From Chrysomallon squamiferum (lineage: Eukaryota; Mollusca; Gastropoda; Neomphalida; Peltospiridae): 64,000 bases of DNA. A program made the translations under genes and the position numbers. Location: NCBI GenBank assembly GCA_012295275.1, contig CM022670.1, positions 14,023,373 to 14,087,372 of the forward strand. The letters are read 5' to 3'. The notes beneath the pieces were generated by a model. It did not search any database, was not told the origin of the DNA, and worked only from the letters and a program-made list of their open reading frames with translations. Shown here piece by piece: positions 1 to 15,517 of this stretch (its first letter is position 1; each line of letters starts with the position of its first letter).

Positions 1-1864
1 ACAATGGGTTATAATCGTTTCCGTTTCCTCGATTTTGGATTACGCTATTATTTTTTTAATGCATATTTATGATGTATTATATCTGTAAGTTTTATACTTC
101 AGTTGACTTGTTTTTATTTAAAACAGTACTTTGTAATTACATAAATATTTGCATATTCATAAATATACACAATATTACGTCTATGTTAAATTACAAAAGA
201 GTTTTCTTTTTTTAATTTTTTCTGTTTTTGTTATTATTTTTATTAGCTGGTTCAGATAATTTCGTTCGGAAATTTAAATGAAACCATTATTTTGAACTCT
301 TTGGTTCCAAAGCATTTACCATTAATTAATTAATTTATTTATTATAACAAAGAAGGATCCATGTTTTTTTTTTTCTCTACAGTTGCCAAATGATTTGATG
401 TGTTTGGTAAACTCAACTGTAAACAGTTTACAAATAGAAATTAATTTCAGTATTAAAGTATGTGTCTGTCAAGTGAAATTCATTTTCTCTTACATTCATT
501 CATTTTCATTCTATCTCATTCACATCGTTTTTCTATTTCTTGCTCTCTGATGAGAATGATATTCCTGTCTGTCTCTACATATGGTTCCAAGGTCAAATAA
601 TCACGATAGCTAGGGGCATTTTACAATTACTTAGAAGTTATAAATAATGTAACAGAATAAATAAATAAATAAACAAATAAATACCTGTTGAATGTATATC
701 AAAAATATATTAAGTGGGTTCTAGTGACATTTGAACAATGACAATGCTCTCATTTCTTCACGTAATTTTAATAAAACACACACAAAGTTCGTTCATATAA
801 ATTATAATTCAATTTTTTAATCAAATGTTAAATATGACATTTGTTTGCAAAAATTACATGTTCATTACAGTACTTAGTAAATGCATATATATAATAATAT
901 ATAACATTTACGAGACGGAAATTTAAAAATATCACATCTGAGGGTTCGATGAATTTTCAACAATAAAATACGAAACGACTTCTATTGATAATATTCAGGC
1001 ATATCTAGTTCATGTTCACAACACAAATCAAAATATGACAACTCCAATCACATAAATCATTACGTATTTGAATAAATAACAATAACTTTTTACATATTAT
1101 ATAAATCATTACTTGCTGATATATGAACTTTAGTGCATTGTTTTTCAGTTATAAATAAATTAATCAGATATTTCGTTAATATTTGTTATTTTGAATGACA
1201 AAAACCTGTTAGTCATTACAAGTTCATAAAATCTAATCAACAAAGTTCAATGAAAATAAACTGAATTACCTCTGTTACGTTTTGCTGCATATCACCTGTG
1301 ACAGACAACCAATGAAACTATTTCTTTCTCAGAGATCTATTACTGATGACCTATCAGCTTCTTTTATCCGAATCGCCATGTGAATGATAACCAATCAAAT
1401 TGTTTGTTATATGATATACATTAACTGAGCTAAGCAGTAAGACACCAATCACTGGGTTGTTTGTGAATACATAATAATGATTTTATCACAGTCGAGCTTT
1501 AAGATGTTAAATAGGACCACAAAGAAATAATTGTTATTATTTTCTTGTGCTGTCCTGATATTTTGAAGTATCTGTTTCAATATAATAATGTTACAATCAA
1601 TTATATATATATTTTAAAAGTTTTAACAATCCTTCATTTTACTATATTCAAATAACCATGACTCAATAACTAATTTAGACAATTTACTATTTTTTAGATT
1701 TTTCTAGTTCATTAATGTAAACTTATGTAAACATTCTAAAGCTTTTGTCACCTATTTTCATGAGGATAGTCAGATTTCTATCATATTTTCAAGGTAGAAT
1801 ATGGATTTATATACATTCAAAGATATGTTTGTGGTCCATGCATTCAAACAAATATTCATTTTCG
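1..1864. other. AT-rich intergenic flank downstream of OFD1
   Basis: I see no coding exon on either strand. The stretch is very AT-rich with short homopolymers. It should contain the OFD1 3' untranslated region next to 1865, but I found no clear AATAAA-type signal on the minus strand close to the stop. Three CCAAT pentamers lie at 1309-1313, 1391-1395 and 1445-1449 in a slightly less AT-rich patch. Confidence 0.5.
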
Positions 1865-4800
1865 CTACCAGCCAAATTCATCATCAGATGCTGGTGAGCT
1901 GTAAAAAAAGAAAAAAGAAAAAAAAGAAGATGAATTTAATATCATGAATAGAAAAGAGAAAAAATAATAGATGTAACCATAAACAAATAACTAAAGCAGA
2001 TACAAAGAATTTAATAAATAAAAAAATACATAAAAATAAAAAAGAATACAGCTAGAAAGAAGATACAATTTAACAAATGACAAAATGTAACAAAGTTTCC
2101 TAGCGGTTTCAAAATGAAGTTTAAACTGTAACATACAAAACTGAAATATATTCCTCTAACAAAAAATGTACACCATGTATCATTAAGGTCTTAAATTAAT
2201 TCAATTTAATGTCAGATTATTATTCTGCTGTGTTCATACACAGGCGTACAAGATATATTAAATGCAAATAATGGCACCTTTAGGGACACATACTACAAAC
2301 AACTTCATCCAGTAAATTTTCTGAAAACATGATAGTATGTCAGTCTGTCAGTGATAGTCATGTTTTGTTACTGATAACAACAATACTTATAACCATATGA
2401 CAAATGTTGTGTATCTTTTAGAAAGTTCTGGAGGGCATTAATGAATGCACATCTAAATAAAAATATAATGAATATAAATGAATAGTGTTACTTTGTTCAT
2501 TTTAATTTTTAATTTGATTTGCTTTTGTTGTTCTGTCCAAGAAATATGGCACCTGATTTTGAAACATGATGACACTACAATCATTATTTTTCATTTCATT
2601 TTGATTTATCTACACTAACCACAGTACTGGAATGCAGTTACAATATGAAACAAAAATATCACCTCTTTTTTTCAGGTGCTGATATTTCACTGTCAGACTG
2701 GTTTGAGCTGGTTTCCTGTAAATTTAGAAAAAAAATAAAAAATAAAAATATAAATAAAATAAAATAAATAAATTAAAATAAAATAAAATAATATAAAATA
2801 AATAAATTAAAATGATAAAATACTAGGAATAGTTAAGAGGATCCTTCCATTATAAGCTTTTAAAAAATGTATTTACAACAGTTATTATAGGTACCAATAC
2901 AATAACCTCTTGAACAGAAGAAAATTAAAAGGTCTGTTTTTGTAGCTAGTAATAATGAAATCTACTCACAGCATTTCCTTTAGACCAATTACTGACAGCC
3001 TTTTTTTCAACTGGCTGAAAAATACAATTTAGCATAACTAATCACCTGATAAGAAATGATTTAATTTAAATTTTTTTTTTTTTTTTTTTTCCTGTGGTTG
3101 GATGTGAGAGATTATAATACAACATTATCAGTAAAAGTTGAGATTATTTTCTTTAATTTATAATACTAAGTAGATGAAGCCTTGGATCTACCTCGGGAGA
3201 TACAGAATTTTATTCCATCTTTTGTGTGTAACTAAACATCTAATGATAATGAAACAGTAATTCAACACAACTTTCTTAAGATACATTTAAATAAAAATGC
3301 ATTTGTTAAGGAGACATTCAATTACTTTTATTTTAAACAAATAACTTCATTCTTAAGCAATTGAATTTAAAGATAAGCAGGAATGTTAATCTCAACTGTA
3401 ATTGGTACTACAGTCTGTTCTTAAGATGCATCCAACTGTATAATGTTAAACAATTATAGAGGAAAAGCATTAGCGTAAACTCTCTCAAAAGTGTATTATT
3501 AAATTCAGTTAATATTTCTGCTATTTGTCAGTAAATTCAAGATGGCTGTCTTACATTTCTTCACTGTAGGATTTTTAATTCACATTTAATTCTTGATAAC
3601 TCTGTTTTTGAGAACTATTTTGAGTCAAATATATTTTGTATGTTGAATGTGGCGTAACAGTGTATTTATAAAATCAAGATGTCTGTTCAGTGTGTTTGGA
3701 AAATCAAGATGTCTGTTCAGTGTGTTTGGAAAATCAAGATGTCTGTTCAGTGTGTTTGAAAAATCAAGATGTCTGTTCAGTGTGTTTGTAAAATCAAGAT
3801 GTCTGTTCAGTGTGTTTGGAAAATCAAAATGTCTGTTCAGCAGGTTTGGAAAATGAAAATGGTTGTGCAGTGCATTTGTATGTTTGTAAAATCAAGATGG
3901 CTACCTGTTTTTCCTTTTCTTTCTGCTGTTGAACTAAACTCATGTACTTCTGCATTAAAGGGTCTATTTCCTCCATTTCTTGTTTCTCTTCTTTTTTCTC
4001 AGTTTTATCTTCTTCCACTTTTTCTGCTGTGCCTGTTTTTGGTGCCTATTGGAGACAATCAAAATTACATTGTGGAGGTGGAATTTACTTCTTTTTAAAC
4101 AAAGAAAAGAGGGTCACTGAGAAACACCAGGCAGGAATAGAGAGGCTCAGTGGTAATTGCAGTGAACATTTTATTTGGTGTTTTAGCTTGAATGGCTATG
4201 CAAATTTCAGAGAATGCTATTCATTTATAAAATGTATCTCATAATCTCGCTGTCTGTATTCTGACAGTGTTAAATTGTTGGCATCATTAAAACTGTGAAA
4301 AGAAGACATTCCCTGATACTGTATGTAAGTCAGCTGATGTCAGTTTGCAGCAATGGAGCTTTAAGCATCCCTTAAAATAGTTTACTTGTTTAATGTGTCT
4401 GTCATGAATAAATGACTTAAGTTGTAAATTATAAAAAGCCACATGGATTATTACTGATCTTACCATGTTATACACCTCAGCAGACTACTACTACTACTAC
4501 AACTGCTACTACATCTACTGTTATTATAACCACCACCACCACCACTACTACTATTACAACTATTATTACTACTACCACTTATACTATTATTCTCCAACTA
4601 GACTGTATTTATCTATTCTATAACCACTTATTTCGATGACCAAATTAAAGCAAAGTCATAACTATACTGGTTATGACTACTGATGTTGTGTCCAATATGA
4701 CAAACATCCTATGTTTTTGATCTCTACATCCAACATCACACATAGAGAACAAAAACAAAAAAAAAATTCATTATACTAGTCACATAATACTGGGGAAGGG

Positions 4801-5364
4801 AAACAGGCTTTGAAGAAACATGATCCTATAAACCAATGTGTCTCAAAGCACTATAATTATTCTACAACAAGTGTGTAGCAGTGAGGATTCTTTTACCTCT
4901 AATTCTTTTAGCTTCTGCTGTTCTCTCTCCCAAGCCTCCTCCTCAAGTCTGCGTCTCTCTGCCTCCCTCCTCTGTCTCTCTTCTTCCCAGATTCTCTGTT
5001 GTTGTTCCTCTTGCTTTGCCCTCTCTGCTTTCTTCTTTTCCTCTGTATGAATAAATTTATCTTCGAAACATTTTTACAATGATAATGACAATAACAATAA
5101 TAAATGTGATAAAATTATGAATTTGATACTTTTCTAATATAAAAAAAGAAATCAGCATAATAATAATAATATTATTAACAACAACAACAACAACAACAAA
5201 ATATTAATAAATGTGTTGATAAATTTATGAATTTGTTATTTTTCTAACAACAAGCATGGTGCATATTATTTGAAAAAAAAAAAAAAACCTTTAATAAATA
5301 AAACAAGAAATAAAAATAAAAATAAAAATAAAAATAAAATACAAATAAAAATAACAATAATATG

Positions 5365-5415
<51 letters not shown>

Positions 5416-6644
5416 TTAGTAATAACAACAATAAACACTGATATTTTACTGTGCTTAAAAACTGACTAACCACTTTCCCAAGCACTGTCAAGTGACAGAT
5501 GAGGCAAGGTTGATGGGGTGTTTTGACTGCTTTTCCAGGCAGAATCAAGTGAAACAGTTGGTAAGGTTGTTGCAGGCACATTTTGATTGCTCTTCCACAC
5601 TGCATCAAGAGAAGGTTGTGCCATTCCTGTTGGTCTCTGGGTTTCCGTTGCGTTCGTAGTTTTGTTTTCTGAAAGGTAAAATTAACCTAAATACTTATAA
5701 TTTGATAAGTAATCAACTTTTTACAATATTTGTGGTCTTACTACAACAGTAACATTTTTTTTTAATAAAATATCTTAAAGTTAGAAATATTGATGAGAGG
5801 TTTAAAACAGCAACAAATCAGCTCACCATTGTCTGGAGTGTGTCCTGCACTTGACTCAGAACCACCAACAACAACAATACTTGGTGAACCTGGACGTTCT
5901 TCTAAATCTGACACAGTGATAGGACGAGACTTTTCTTTTCTGGCAACACTTCAAAAAAACACAAAAAAAACAACAAATGAATGTCATAATTTTTAATATC
6001 ATGTTAATACAATCGTCAAAATTTTACTTTTATTTTCATATTAAGCACATAAATATAAACACGAACCACAAAAAAAAAAAAAGAAAAAAAGAACAGAAGT
6101 AAAAAAAAAAAACAGAAAGAAAAATATATAATGTAAAAACAATTTTATCAGAGTATGTTTTATATATTTCTGATTGTTTGATTTGTTATAGAAACTGACC
6201 TTGCTAATATCAGTATATGCTAGTAATATAACAAAACTTGAGTAAATATATTATGTTCCTGCTTTTAATAGAAACTGTTATTTTATAAACTTCATTTATT
6301 TTTATTTTGTTTCTTATTACCTTTAAATAAAACAACTTTTATATAAAACAATTATAATAAAATAGCAAATACTATTAGTAATAATAATTAATAATTAAAA
6401 AACAATAAAATAAAATAAAAATAAACTTACACATGGCTTGTCTGAACTTCATTTACAGACATGTTAGAAATGTCAAATTTTGGAATTGGTTGTTGTGATT
6501 CTGTTTTCATTCTGTCCTTGACTCCATTCAGCTCCTCAAAACTATCTACATTTACAAAGGCATAAATAAATAAATAAATAAAATATATGTCCACACATAT
6601 ATACACACAGTTATACACATACATACATACATATACTTAAATAT

Positions 6645-6705
<61 letters not shown>

Positions 6706-7574
6706 CACACAAACACATAAATATATATATATATATATACACACATATATGTATGTACACATTTCTATTTGAAAAAACAAACTGATAATAATAAATATTA
6801 CATTAACATAGAGATATTTATGAGAAGAAAATGGTTCTTATTAAAAATACAAATGTAAAATACCATCTTCATATACATACATACATATCTTGTTTCTATT
6901 TGAGGACATTGGGCGTTCATGGGAAATAATCAAATGTCTTGTCTGGTTAGAATAATAATTTATGATGACGTTGAAATGATGATGATTAAAATCATAATAA
7001 ATGTAAAACTGTCATCTTCAAGAAGAACAATGACAATGATAATAACTTGAAGAAGAAATAAACACAATGATAATAACAAGAAGATAACAATGACAATGCT
7101 AATAACAAGAAGAACCTAGAACAATGACAATGATAATAACAAGAACAAGAATGATAATAATAAGAACAACAATGACAATGATAATAACAAGTGAGTAAGT
7201 AATAAATCACAATAATAAAATATATCTTCTCATAAACATATAATAAAAATTATACCAAATAATTTTATCAAATAATTTTAAAGAAAATAATGAATAAAAA
7301 AATTGTTTTAAAATTAATACCAATTAGATATTTCTTTCTCAAACAACTAAAAAAAAAAAACAACAATTTGAAACTGTTTTGTAATTATTTTTTTTTAAAA
7401 ATGACTAACTGAGAATGATGCATGAACATATAAATATATAAATTATTATACTTTTACTTTGTGAAATTACAAGTGGATCAGGAATGGCTGCTACATTTGT
7501 AATCTGATGATGGAAATCCTGGTAGGCTTGATCCAAATTCTGAGAAAAAAGAAAGAAAAAAAGGTTATATAAAA

Positions 7575-7605
<31 letters not shown>

Positions 7606-7613
7606 ATATATAA

Positions 7614-7667
<54 letters not shown>

Positions 7668-10600
7668 TAATAATAATAATAAGAAAAATAATATGAATAA
7701 TAAGAATAATGTAACAATTTTATGTAACTACAAAAAGTATGAAATGATAATGCAAATGATATTCTAATAATTATGGTTGACTTAATAATATGATTCATCT
7801 ATAACACAATTCTCATCCTCAAAAATTGGCCTAAGATAACAACAGTTTGCAAATAATCAATAAAAAAAAAAAAAATATATAAAAAGGAATACAAGAATTC
7901 TAGGACATAATCACTAACAATGATATAATCTCTAAGAGGATTGCCACTCTTCAAACTGCAAGAACACAAACAATAACAAAGATCTAGTACAGGAGGACTG
8001 CCACTCTTCAGATCACCAGCACAAACCACTAAGAATAGAATATCTTTAGGAATACCATTCTGGTAATAACTTCACCGAATAATACTTATTTATAATCTAT
8101 GCTATTCCAATATTCTTTGAACATAATGATAATTAATATAATTGGAAACTGAAAATAACTTGAACTGAAAATTTTGGGAACTAAAAGGTGCCCATACGTT
8201 TGCTTCTTTTTCTAAGGTCTTTAATCTGTATTTTGCTTCAGCTATCACATCACAAGAAGCATTTGATGATATATCTTCTTCCTCGGAAAACAAACTGAAT
8301 CGTTTTGGCAGAACAGACTCCACATCTAATTCTACATCATTGTAAACATCCTTGTCCTCAAAGCGCAGATGTGGCGAGCGAGCTCGGTTGCTATGGAAAC
8401 TTGCTTCATGATCACATGATGTTCTTAAAACATGTGAGAGGTCGACTGATCTGAAATCGTGATGCAAAATTCGGTGCTTTAATCGTGACAAGAACATAAA
8501 TATTAATTATAAGAAAAAAATGTTATTATTAAAATTAAAGAATTTTATTTTTAAAAGAAAAAATAATATAAGAAAAAAAAATTATTAAAATTAAAGAATT
8601 TTATTTTTAAAAGAAAAAAAATAATAAAGGATAAAATGAAGATTTGATTTATTAATATTAAATAATCTCATAAGATATATTAAAAAAAGAAAAGTTGCTT
8701 CTTGTCTTTTCTTCCTCCTGTTGCTTTTGTTTGTTACTCAATCATCTTTATTTTTTCAACTGTTAAACACGCACAACTTTTTAAAAATAAAACAAAAACA
8801 AAAACTACAGTGTTATTACACAAACCTTGCATCATCTCCACCAGGGGCTTTTCTGTACACTTCATTGTTCAGAGCTAGAAAAAAATAAAAAATAAAATGA
8901 AATAAAATAAAATAAAATGAAATAAAAATATATAGACAGTTAATTAAAATAAATAAATATTTAACATTCTTTATATCAAAAAATTATTTAAAAAACAATG
9001 GATATTCATTGATTTAATGTATCTTGATTCATACCTTTACTGATAAAATAAATCCATTTACCTTGGTTTGTCATAGCCAAATGCTGACGTAAGTCAACAA
9101 CTTCACGATTCATTTCTTTCATTTGCAGTGTCTGCTCTTCATAATGCTGCACCATTTCTCGATTTCTGTCAATCTGTACAAAGAAAGAAAGAAAAAATAG
9201 AATTAAAAATAGAGATCAGAAAACGTAAAAATAAAAATATCATTACTGATATGAAAATAAAGACATTTTTCTTACATATTTTATTATTAACAGTTATTTT
9301 GTGCTGAACATGATTTTCGTAAAATTATATGAGAAATGAAAATACCTATCACTACAACATGGGCTTTCATTATCAACAGTATATGAGGCCTGTTTCCACA
9401 GACAGACATGCAGAAACCATTGTTAACAAATACACATTTAGAAAAAAGCCAAAAGATTGCACAGATTACTGATCAAAAAGATACAACAGATTAATAAAAG
9501 AGCCATATGGCACTGGCTGTGATGAGAAACAATTTTAAGCATGTTTGATCTTGTGATTTCCTCCTCAAGAAACCAACAAGCCAGGAAGTTTCTGCGACTT
9601 AGAGAAAGATGAAGGAGTTTACCTCTTCTTTGAGCCGTGCCTCTAGCAGCTGTTTCTGTTGCTGGAAGACAATCTGCTCCTGTCTCAGACTCTCTCTCGC
9701 TCTCTCCAGATCTCTCTGTAACATCAGAGTCTCAGGAGTTGGTCGTCGTAGCTCTCTCATTAACTCCTCCTGTCCTGAAAACAGTACAAGAAAATAAGTT
9801 GTTAAAATGGGGATGACGTGTTTGATTTTCTTCATGGTTTTACAAATGAAAGAACATGATAAAGATACAATTTAATTTTCAAAAGAAACAGAGTATTATT
9901 TTAAAAGAAAAACAGATAAAGAAAAAGAAAAAAAAAAATGTTGAAGTTTATCTTGGTTTTTAAGTTCTGTCATACATTTTAAAAAATTACTTGATAAAAA
10001 TATGCTTTAGTTTACAACAGAAACACTTTATAATAAATTATTATTATTTTTTTTTTTACATTGTTAATGTATACATTGATTTTTAAGCTACATAATACAT
10101 TTTAACAGAGCATGTTAAAGTGTAACACGAATAAATCACTTAAATACATTTCATATATTCCAAGTGAAAATTTGCATCTGGACATAAACCTGGCATCTGC
10201 TCATACTTAATGAATTAATTGCAGATTAGAAAAAACATGTAAACAGTCCCCAGTAGACAAGATGAAACAACTTTACAATAATTTATTCAGTATATAAGAT
10301 TTTTAATTTATAATATAATGCAACAAAAACACAATATCATTTGAAAATTATTTAATTCAGCTGATACCGAATTTTCAAATATGAAATCTGTACAAGAGTA
10401 TGCTATCACTCTAACTAAAATAAAACTTACTTCCTCTTTCTCGCTCATTCATTGTCAAAAGTTCAGATAATCTCCTGAAATCAAGTTAATATAATGCAAA
10501 TGTGAAAATTATACTATTACAATTTTAAAACAAATATTTCTGTCAAACACTTATGTTTTTTGGGGGTGTTTAATATGAAAATAAATTTCTGAAAATAATT

Positions 10601-12165
10601 TAGTCAGAAACAAATATCCATTAAATTCTATTTTTATATGGGTAAAATTAATTTCTGAAAAATCCAAAATATCATCTTTTTTTTAGGCTGATCATGAAGA
10701 TCAAAAGTAAAAATATTTTTTTCTATAATTTTATACATCTTTGTACACATCATTTAGAAGGATAAAACAAGAAAAAGTTTCAACATACGTTCGAAGAGTC
10801 TCCAACTCATTTCTCATTAAAGCATTTTGTTCCTTCAGCACACTGTAGTCTGACATCTAATACAGATTTAAAAAATAAGAAAAAACAGTTAACTTACAAT
10901 ATTCACTGTTAATCAAATAATATAGTGCACTGGATAAAATTACCTATACTGTGTTGTTCTGTACTTACTACAAATATGTTGTCCGACTGTACGAGTGCAA
11001 TAATAACCAATGAATTTGTATACTAAAATGCTCAAATACATTTAATTACCTCCTTTGTTATGGATCAAAATAGTCATAAAATATAATGTTGTATAATGTA
11101 CAAGATAATCAATTTTATGAATTTTATTTTTGCTGTAAAATCAGGTTATGGTTTTTTTAAACCAAAATTTATGAATAAAATTATTAACACATTTATAAAC
11201 GTTCCCAAACCTTAAAAAAATAAAATAAAATAAATAAAAAATTAGACATCTGAGAAGAATAGTTGTCTCCTTATTACATAACTATTTTATTATGTGTTTT
11301 TTTGTTTTTTTTTAAATTCACATAAAATCCAAAACATCAACTGTTCAACAACTTTTCATGCATTATGGTCAACAGCCACATATAATTTAATTTTATGTGT
11401 TTTTCTTCATGCATTAAACAATTCCACAATCAACTCACATCTCTAAGTTTGGCATTAATAAACTCATTCTGTCTTGTTGCTGTGACTTCAGAATGTCTCA
11501 GTTGCTGTGTTAGAGTCTATAAAATAAAAACAATTAAAATTAATTTAATACACTGTTGTGTAGACTATATGGCTTACACGAGGAATTAAAATCTACATGT
11601 TAATTTTTAAAATTTATTAATTAATATATATATACTTTTTTTTTTCTTTTTTTTTAAATTCTTATCCTGTTTCTATTATTATATCATAAGAGGAATTAAA
11701 ATCAATATTCAGTCTTTAATTTTTTTAATTTTTACTGATTGATAGTTTTCATTAAAACAGTACAGCTTCCAGAGTAATCTGTCAGAACACCAGTTTCATA
11801 TAGGGCAGTACTTTATTAACTGCACATAAAAAGTACAATAAGCATTTCTCTTTTACTTAATGCTTCGAAATTCAAATTTTTTTTTTACTGAAAACTGAAA
11901 TATATTTATCCAGAATTATAAAATACATCTCTTGTTTATTCTGATTGTTGTTGATAGGATGACAAAAGGAGACTTACTTCTAGTTCATTAATTCTGTGAG
12001 TTTTATCTCTCAACTCATCTTTGAAGGTCTGAATTTTATCTTTCTCCTCAGAAACAATTCTCTCCATTTCTGAAACAGATAAAATTTTACAGTGAATTAC
12101 AATCCTAGTTTTGATATTTTTAATTGTTTTTTTATATCTATCTATGTGTGTGTGTGTGCGTGTGC

Positions 12166-12225
<60 letters not shown>

Positions 12226-15200
12226 ATATTTTATTTTATTTTTTTTTGCTGTTTAAAAGAGATACTGACAATATTCAATTAAAAACAAAAAATCAAAACT
12301 GGTTCTCAAATGTATGAATCAGAAAAGATTAAAGAAAAAAATCAATAATTTAAAATGTACCATGTATTTTGTCAGATGAATAATTTACTGTAACAACTAT
12401 TTATACAGTAATTCTATTATCAATATGAAAACAATTTTAAATATAATACTTTTTTCAAAAAAAAAGATTAAATCTTTACCTTTAATTCTGGCTTCTCTCA
12501 CTTCCAAATTTTGTGTTCTTTCAATAAACCTGGCCTGTGTATCCAGCTTAAATCTGTAAACAAAATATTTTACAAACCAACAATGACTGGTTTACAAGCA
12601 GAACCTATATCATATTATTTAAATTGTCTACTGCCACAAAGATATAATATTATGTTAAAATGATAGGTAAATAATTTATATTGAAAGGTTTACTGCCATA
12701 AACATATATTTTATATTAAGAAAAGGTATCTTTTATAGTTGTATAGTTAGGTAAGGAGATCTATGTTTAGAAAAAAATTTAAAAATAATAATAATAATAA
12801 TAATAATAACAATAACAATAATAAAATTATAAAAACTAAAATAATAGCAAAAACATTTAATATTTTTTAACTTCAAAAAGAAATCTGGTTAAATATATTT
12901 TTAATTGTCATTATTTCGTAAACAAGTTCTTTGATTTGTTTAAAAAAGCATAATTATGATATTAAATGATTCAACAACTTGTAATAAACTGATTTTTAAA
13001 TGGTTAAAGTAAACAGTTTTAGCTGTAAAATGTAATTTAAGTGATTACGCACTGAGACATGCTGTTCTGCAGTCTCTGCTCAAACTCGATTTCTTTACGT
13101 TTCACTTCCTGTTCTCTTCTCCGCATCTCTTCTTCCTTCGCCTTCATCCTCTCTTCCATCAGTTTCTTCTCTCTAACAACAAGCAAATACATTTCATTTA
13201 ATCATTTTTTGCTATTTATAAAAATACAAAACCATAATATCTCATTTACTTTATTTTATCTTATTAATATTTGTTATTATTATTATAATTAAAAAAAAAA
13301 AAAAAAAAAATTTGATAACTTCTTTTTATCATATTAAAACACAGTAAAGTAAAATTTTGGTCATTTCTTTTTACTGTTCTTAAAATAAAATAAAAACAAT
13401 ATAATTCATTTGATTTTTAATTGCAATAGAAATAAATATAATAAAGTCTTGACGTTTTCCCCACCATTTATTAACATCATTATAAAATGAATTATATTTA
13501 ATAAGCCTTTCTGCTCCAATCAAATTGGAAGTAGCTGCTAATATAGTGACAGACAGACAGACAAATAGGTGCTTTTTCCAAAGAAACATAACAGCTACCT
13601 TGTGTTTAATTCCATTTCCCTCTTCAATTCATTTTCTCTCTGTCGAACGCATTCTATTTCTTCCAGAATTATCTGCCTTTGCGTGAAATTTTCTTTTTCA
13701 TGCATCTACATAACATAAACAAACAACAGAATTATTTCGAAATGTTTTGTTAATTAAAATTAATTCATATTAACTTGATTGTAAAACCTTTTAATGTCAG
13801 GCAGTGATGAAAATCACTGGAAATAAATACAATAACATTCACATACAATGAATTTGCGTTTAGATCAAACATCTAGTGTAAATCTACATTCATTGGCCCT
13901 GAATCTATCCTCACAATTTAATTAATTCAGTTATTTATGTAAAAAAAAAATCAATTCATTTCATTGTATTTGCTTGATTTAGTACTTTTTAATATTCTGA
14001 TTACAATACATTATGAATAATGTACCTGCAAAATCTGAAATATCAAAATATTGTTTATTAGGTATATATAATAAACAGTGATATATCCTAAGTGTTCTTA
14101 CCTCTTGTTCTGCCTTGATTCTTTCCAGTGAATGCCTCTCTCTCTCCACCAGTGAATCATATCTAGATTTGTACTCTCTCTCCAGCTACAATTAGAAAAA
14201 ATTAAGTATAATTAAAGAATCTTCTTCTTCTTCTTCTTCTTCTTATTATTATTATTATGACTCATACTGTTTTGGTTAATTTTATTCTTTTTATCTTTTT
14301 ATTATACACAATGATGTGTAATTAATAAATAACTAAATAAGCTAAAGTAAGGATAAAACTTTGAAATAAAATTTGTAACACAGGTCAATCAGTCTGTTTG
14401 CAAAATGATTAATAAAACAAAATAACACTTTTGGTTATTACGTTTGCAACTTACCTCTTTTCTTGTTCTGTTCAGTTCTCTCTGAAATTGTTCTTTTTCT
14501 TCCAGCCTTATTTTTGCAATTTCATTATCTTTCATCCGGGCAAGCTTAAATGGAGGTAAAAGTTTACATATAAATTCTAGTGACATTGACAAATATTTGT
14601 TTCAACTCAAAATAATTAATACATTACTTTTTCAATCTTTTAGAGTAAATTTATGTTCTTTGTTGTACACCTTTGTAGGCACTGCAATCTATATCTGTGT
14701 TCTTTCATATATTCTAACATACCAGTTTCATAGTTTGAAATACACTTTTGGTAAATCAAATATTTCATAATGTCTTAAATCAACCGTTTTTGAACAGGAC
14801 AGATAAATAATAAAACATAATTAAAATATTGCTGCTGCTAGTGTAAATAATAAAGTTGTACCTCTCTCTTGAGTTCTGAGTTGTATCTGTCTTCTAATTG
14901 TCTCTGGTACAACAGGAGGCGATCTTCAACAGCCACAGAGCCTGTTTTGATGTGATCTTCACGTTTTGATGAGTAGAATTCTTCCAGACTGTGCAACTTT
15001 TCATCTGAAACAGATTTTAGACAAGCACAACGTCTTTATCCCATATCAGTGAAGCAGATACTAAAAGTAAACCTACAGCTACTGGTACAATATTTTTATT
15101 ACAACTTCAGTAAATGTCTGTGTGGCTAACTACAGGAATTTATACATTTTTAAATGCTGTAAAATTGTAAACAAAACTGATCTGAAGTAATTTATTGTAT

Positions 15201-15458
15201 TCAGCACAACTTAGATGCAGGCTTATTACCAGATGTGAGATACTTTACAATTCTTTTTAAAAAATATATATTTGTAATGTTTTGCTTCAAATGCTGATGT
15301 ACTTGCTGACTGCCTGTTTATATTTCGCATACTTAAACTGGAATGACTAATTAGGATTATCGTCTTAAACAGAATTATCAAATCACTTATGTTTATTTAA
15401 ATGTGAAAAAAATAAATAACAAAAATAAATCAAACAATAACAATAATGAGAAAAGCAT

Positions 15459-15517
<59 letters not shown>

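Noticed and set aside
3647-4098. Short plus-strand frames with SRCLFSVFGK-type repeats
   Set aside because: They are translations of the 30-bp intronic minisatellite and the opposite strand of OFD1 exon 25.
4480-4570. CTA/CCA/ACT-rich tract that might look like a CRISPR or regulatory array
   Set aside because: Plain trinucleotide simple sequence in an OFD1 intron; no spaced repeats.
5244-5608. Open frames rich in Leu, Ile or Tyr runs (also near 7565, 15430, 22861, 46056, 62317)
   Set aside because: They are translations of ATA, AAAT, TA and GATA microsatellites. The one near 15430-15711 overlaps OFD1 exon 5 in the wrong frame.
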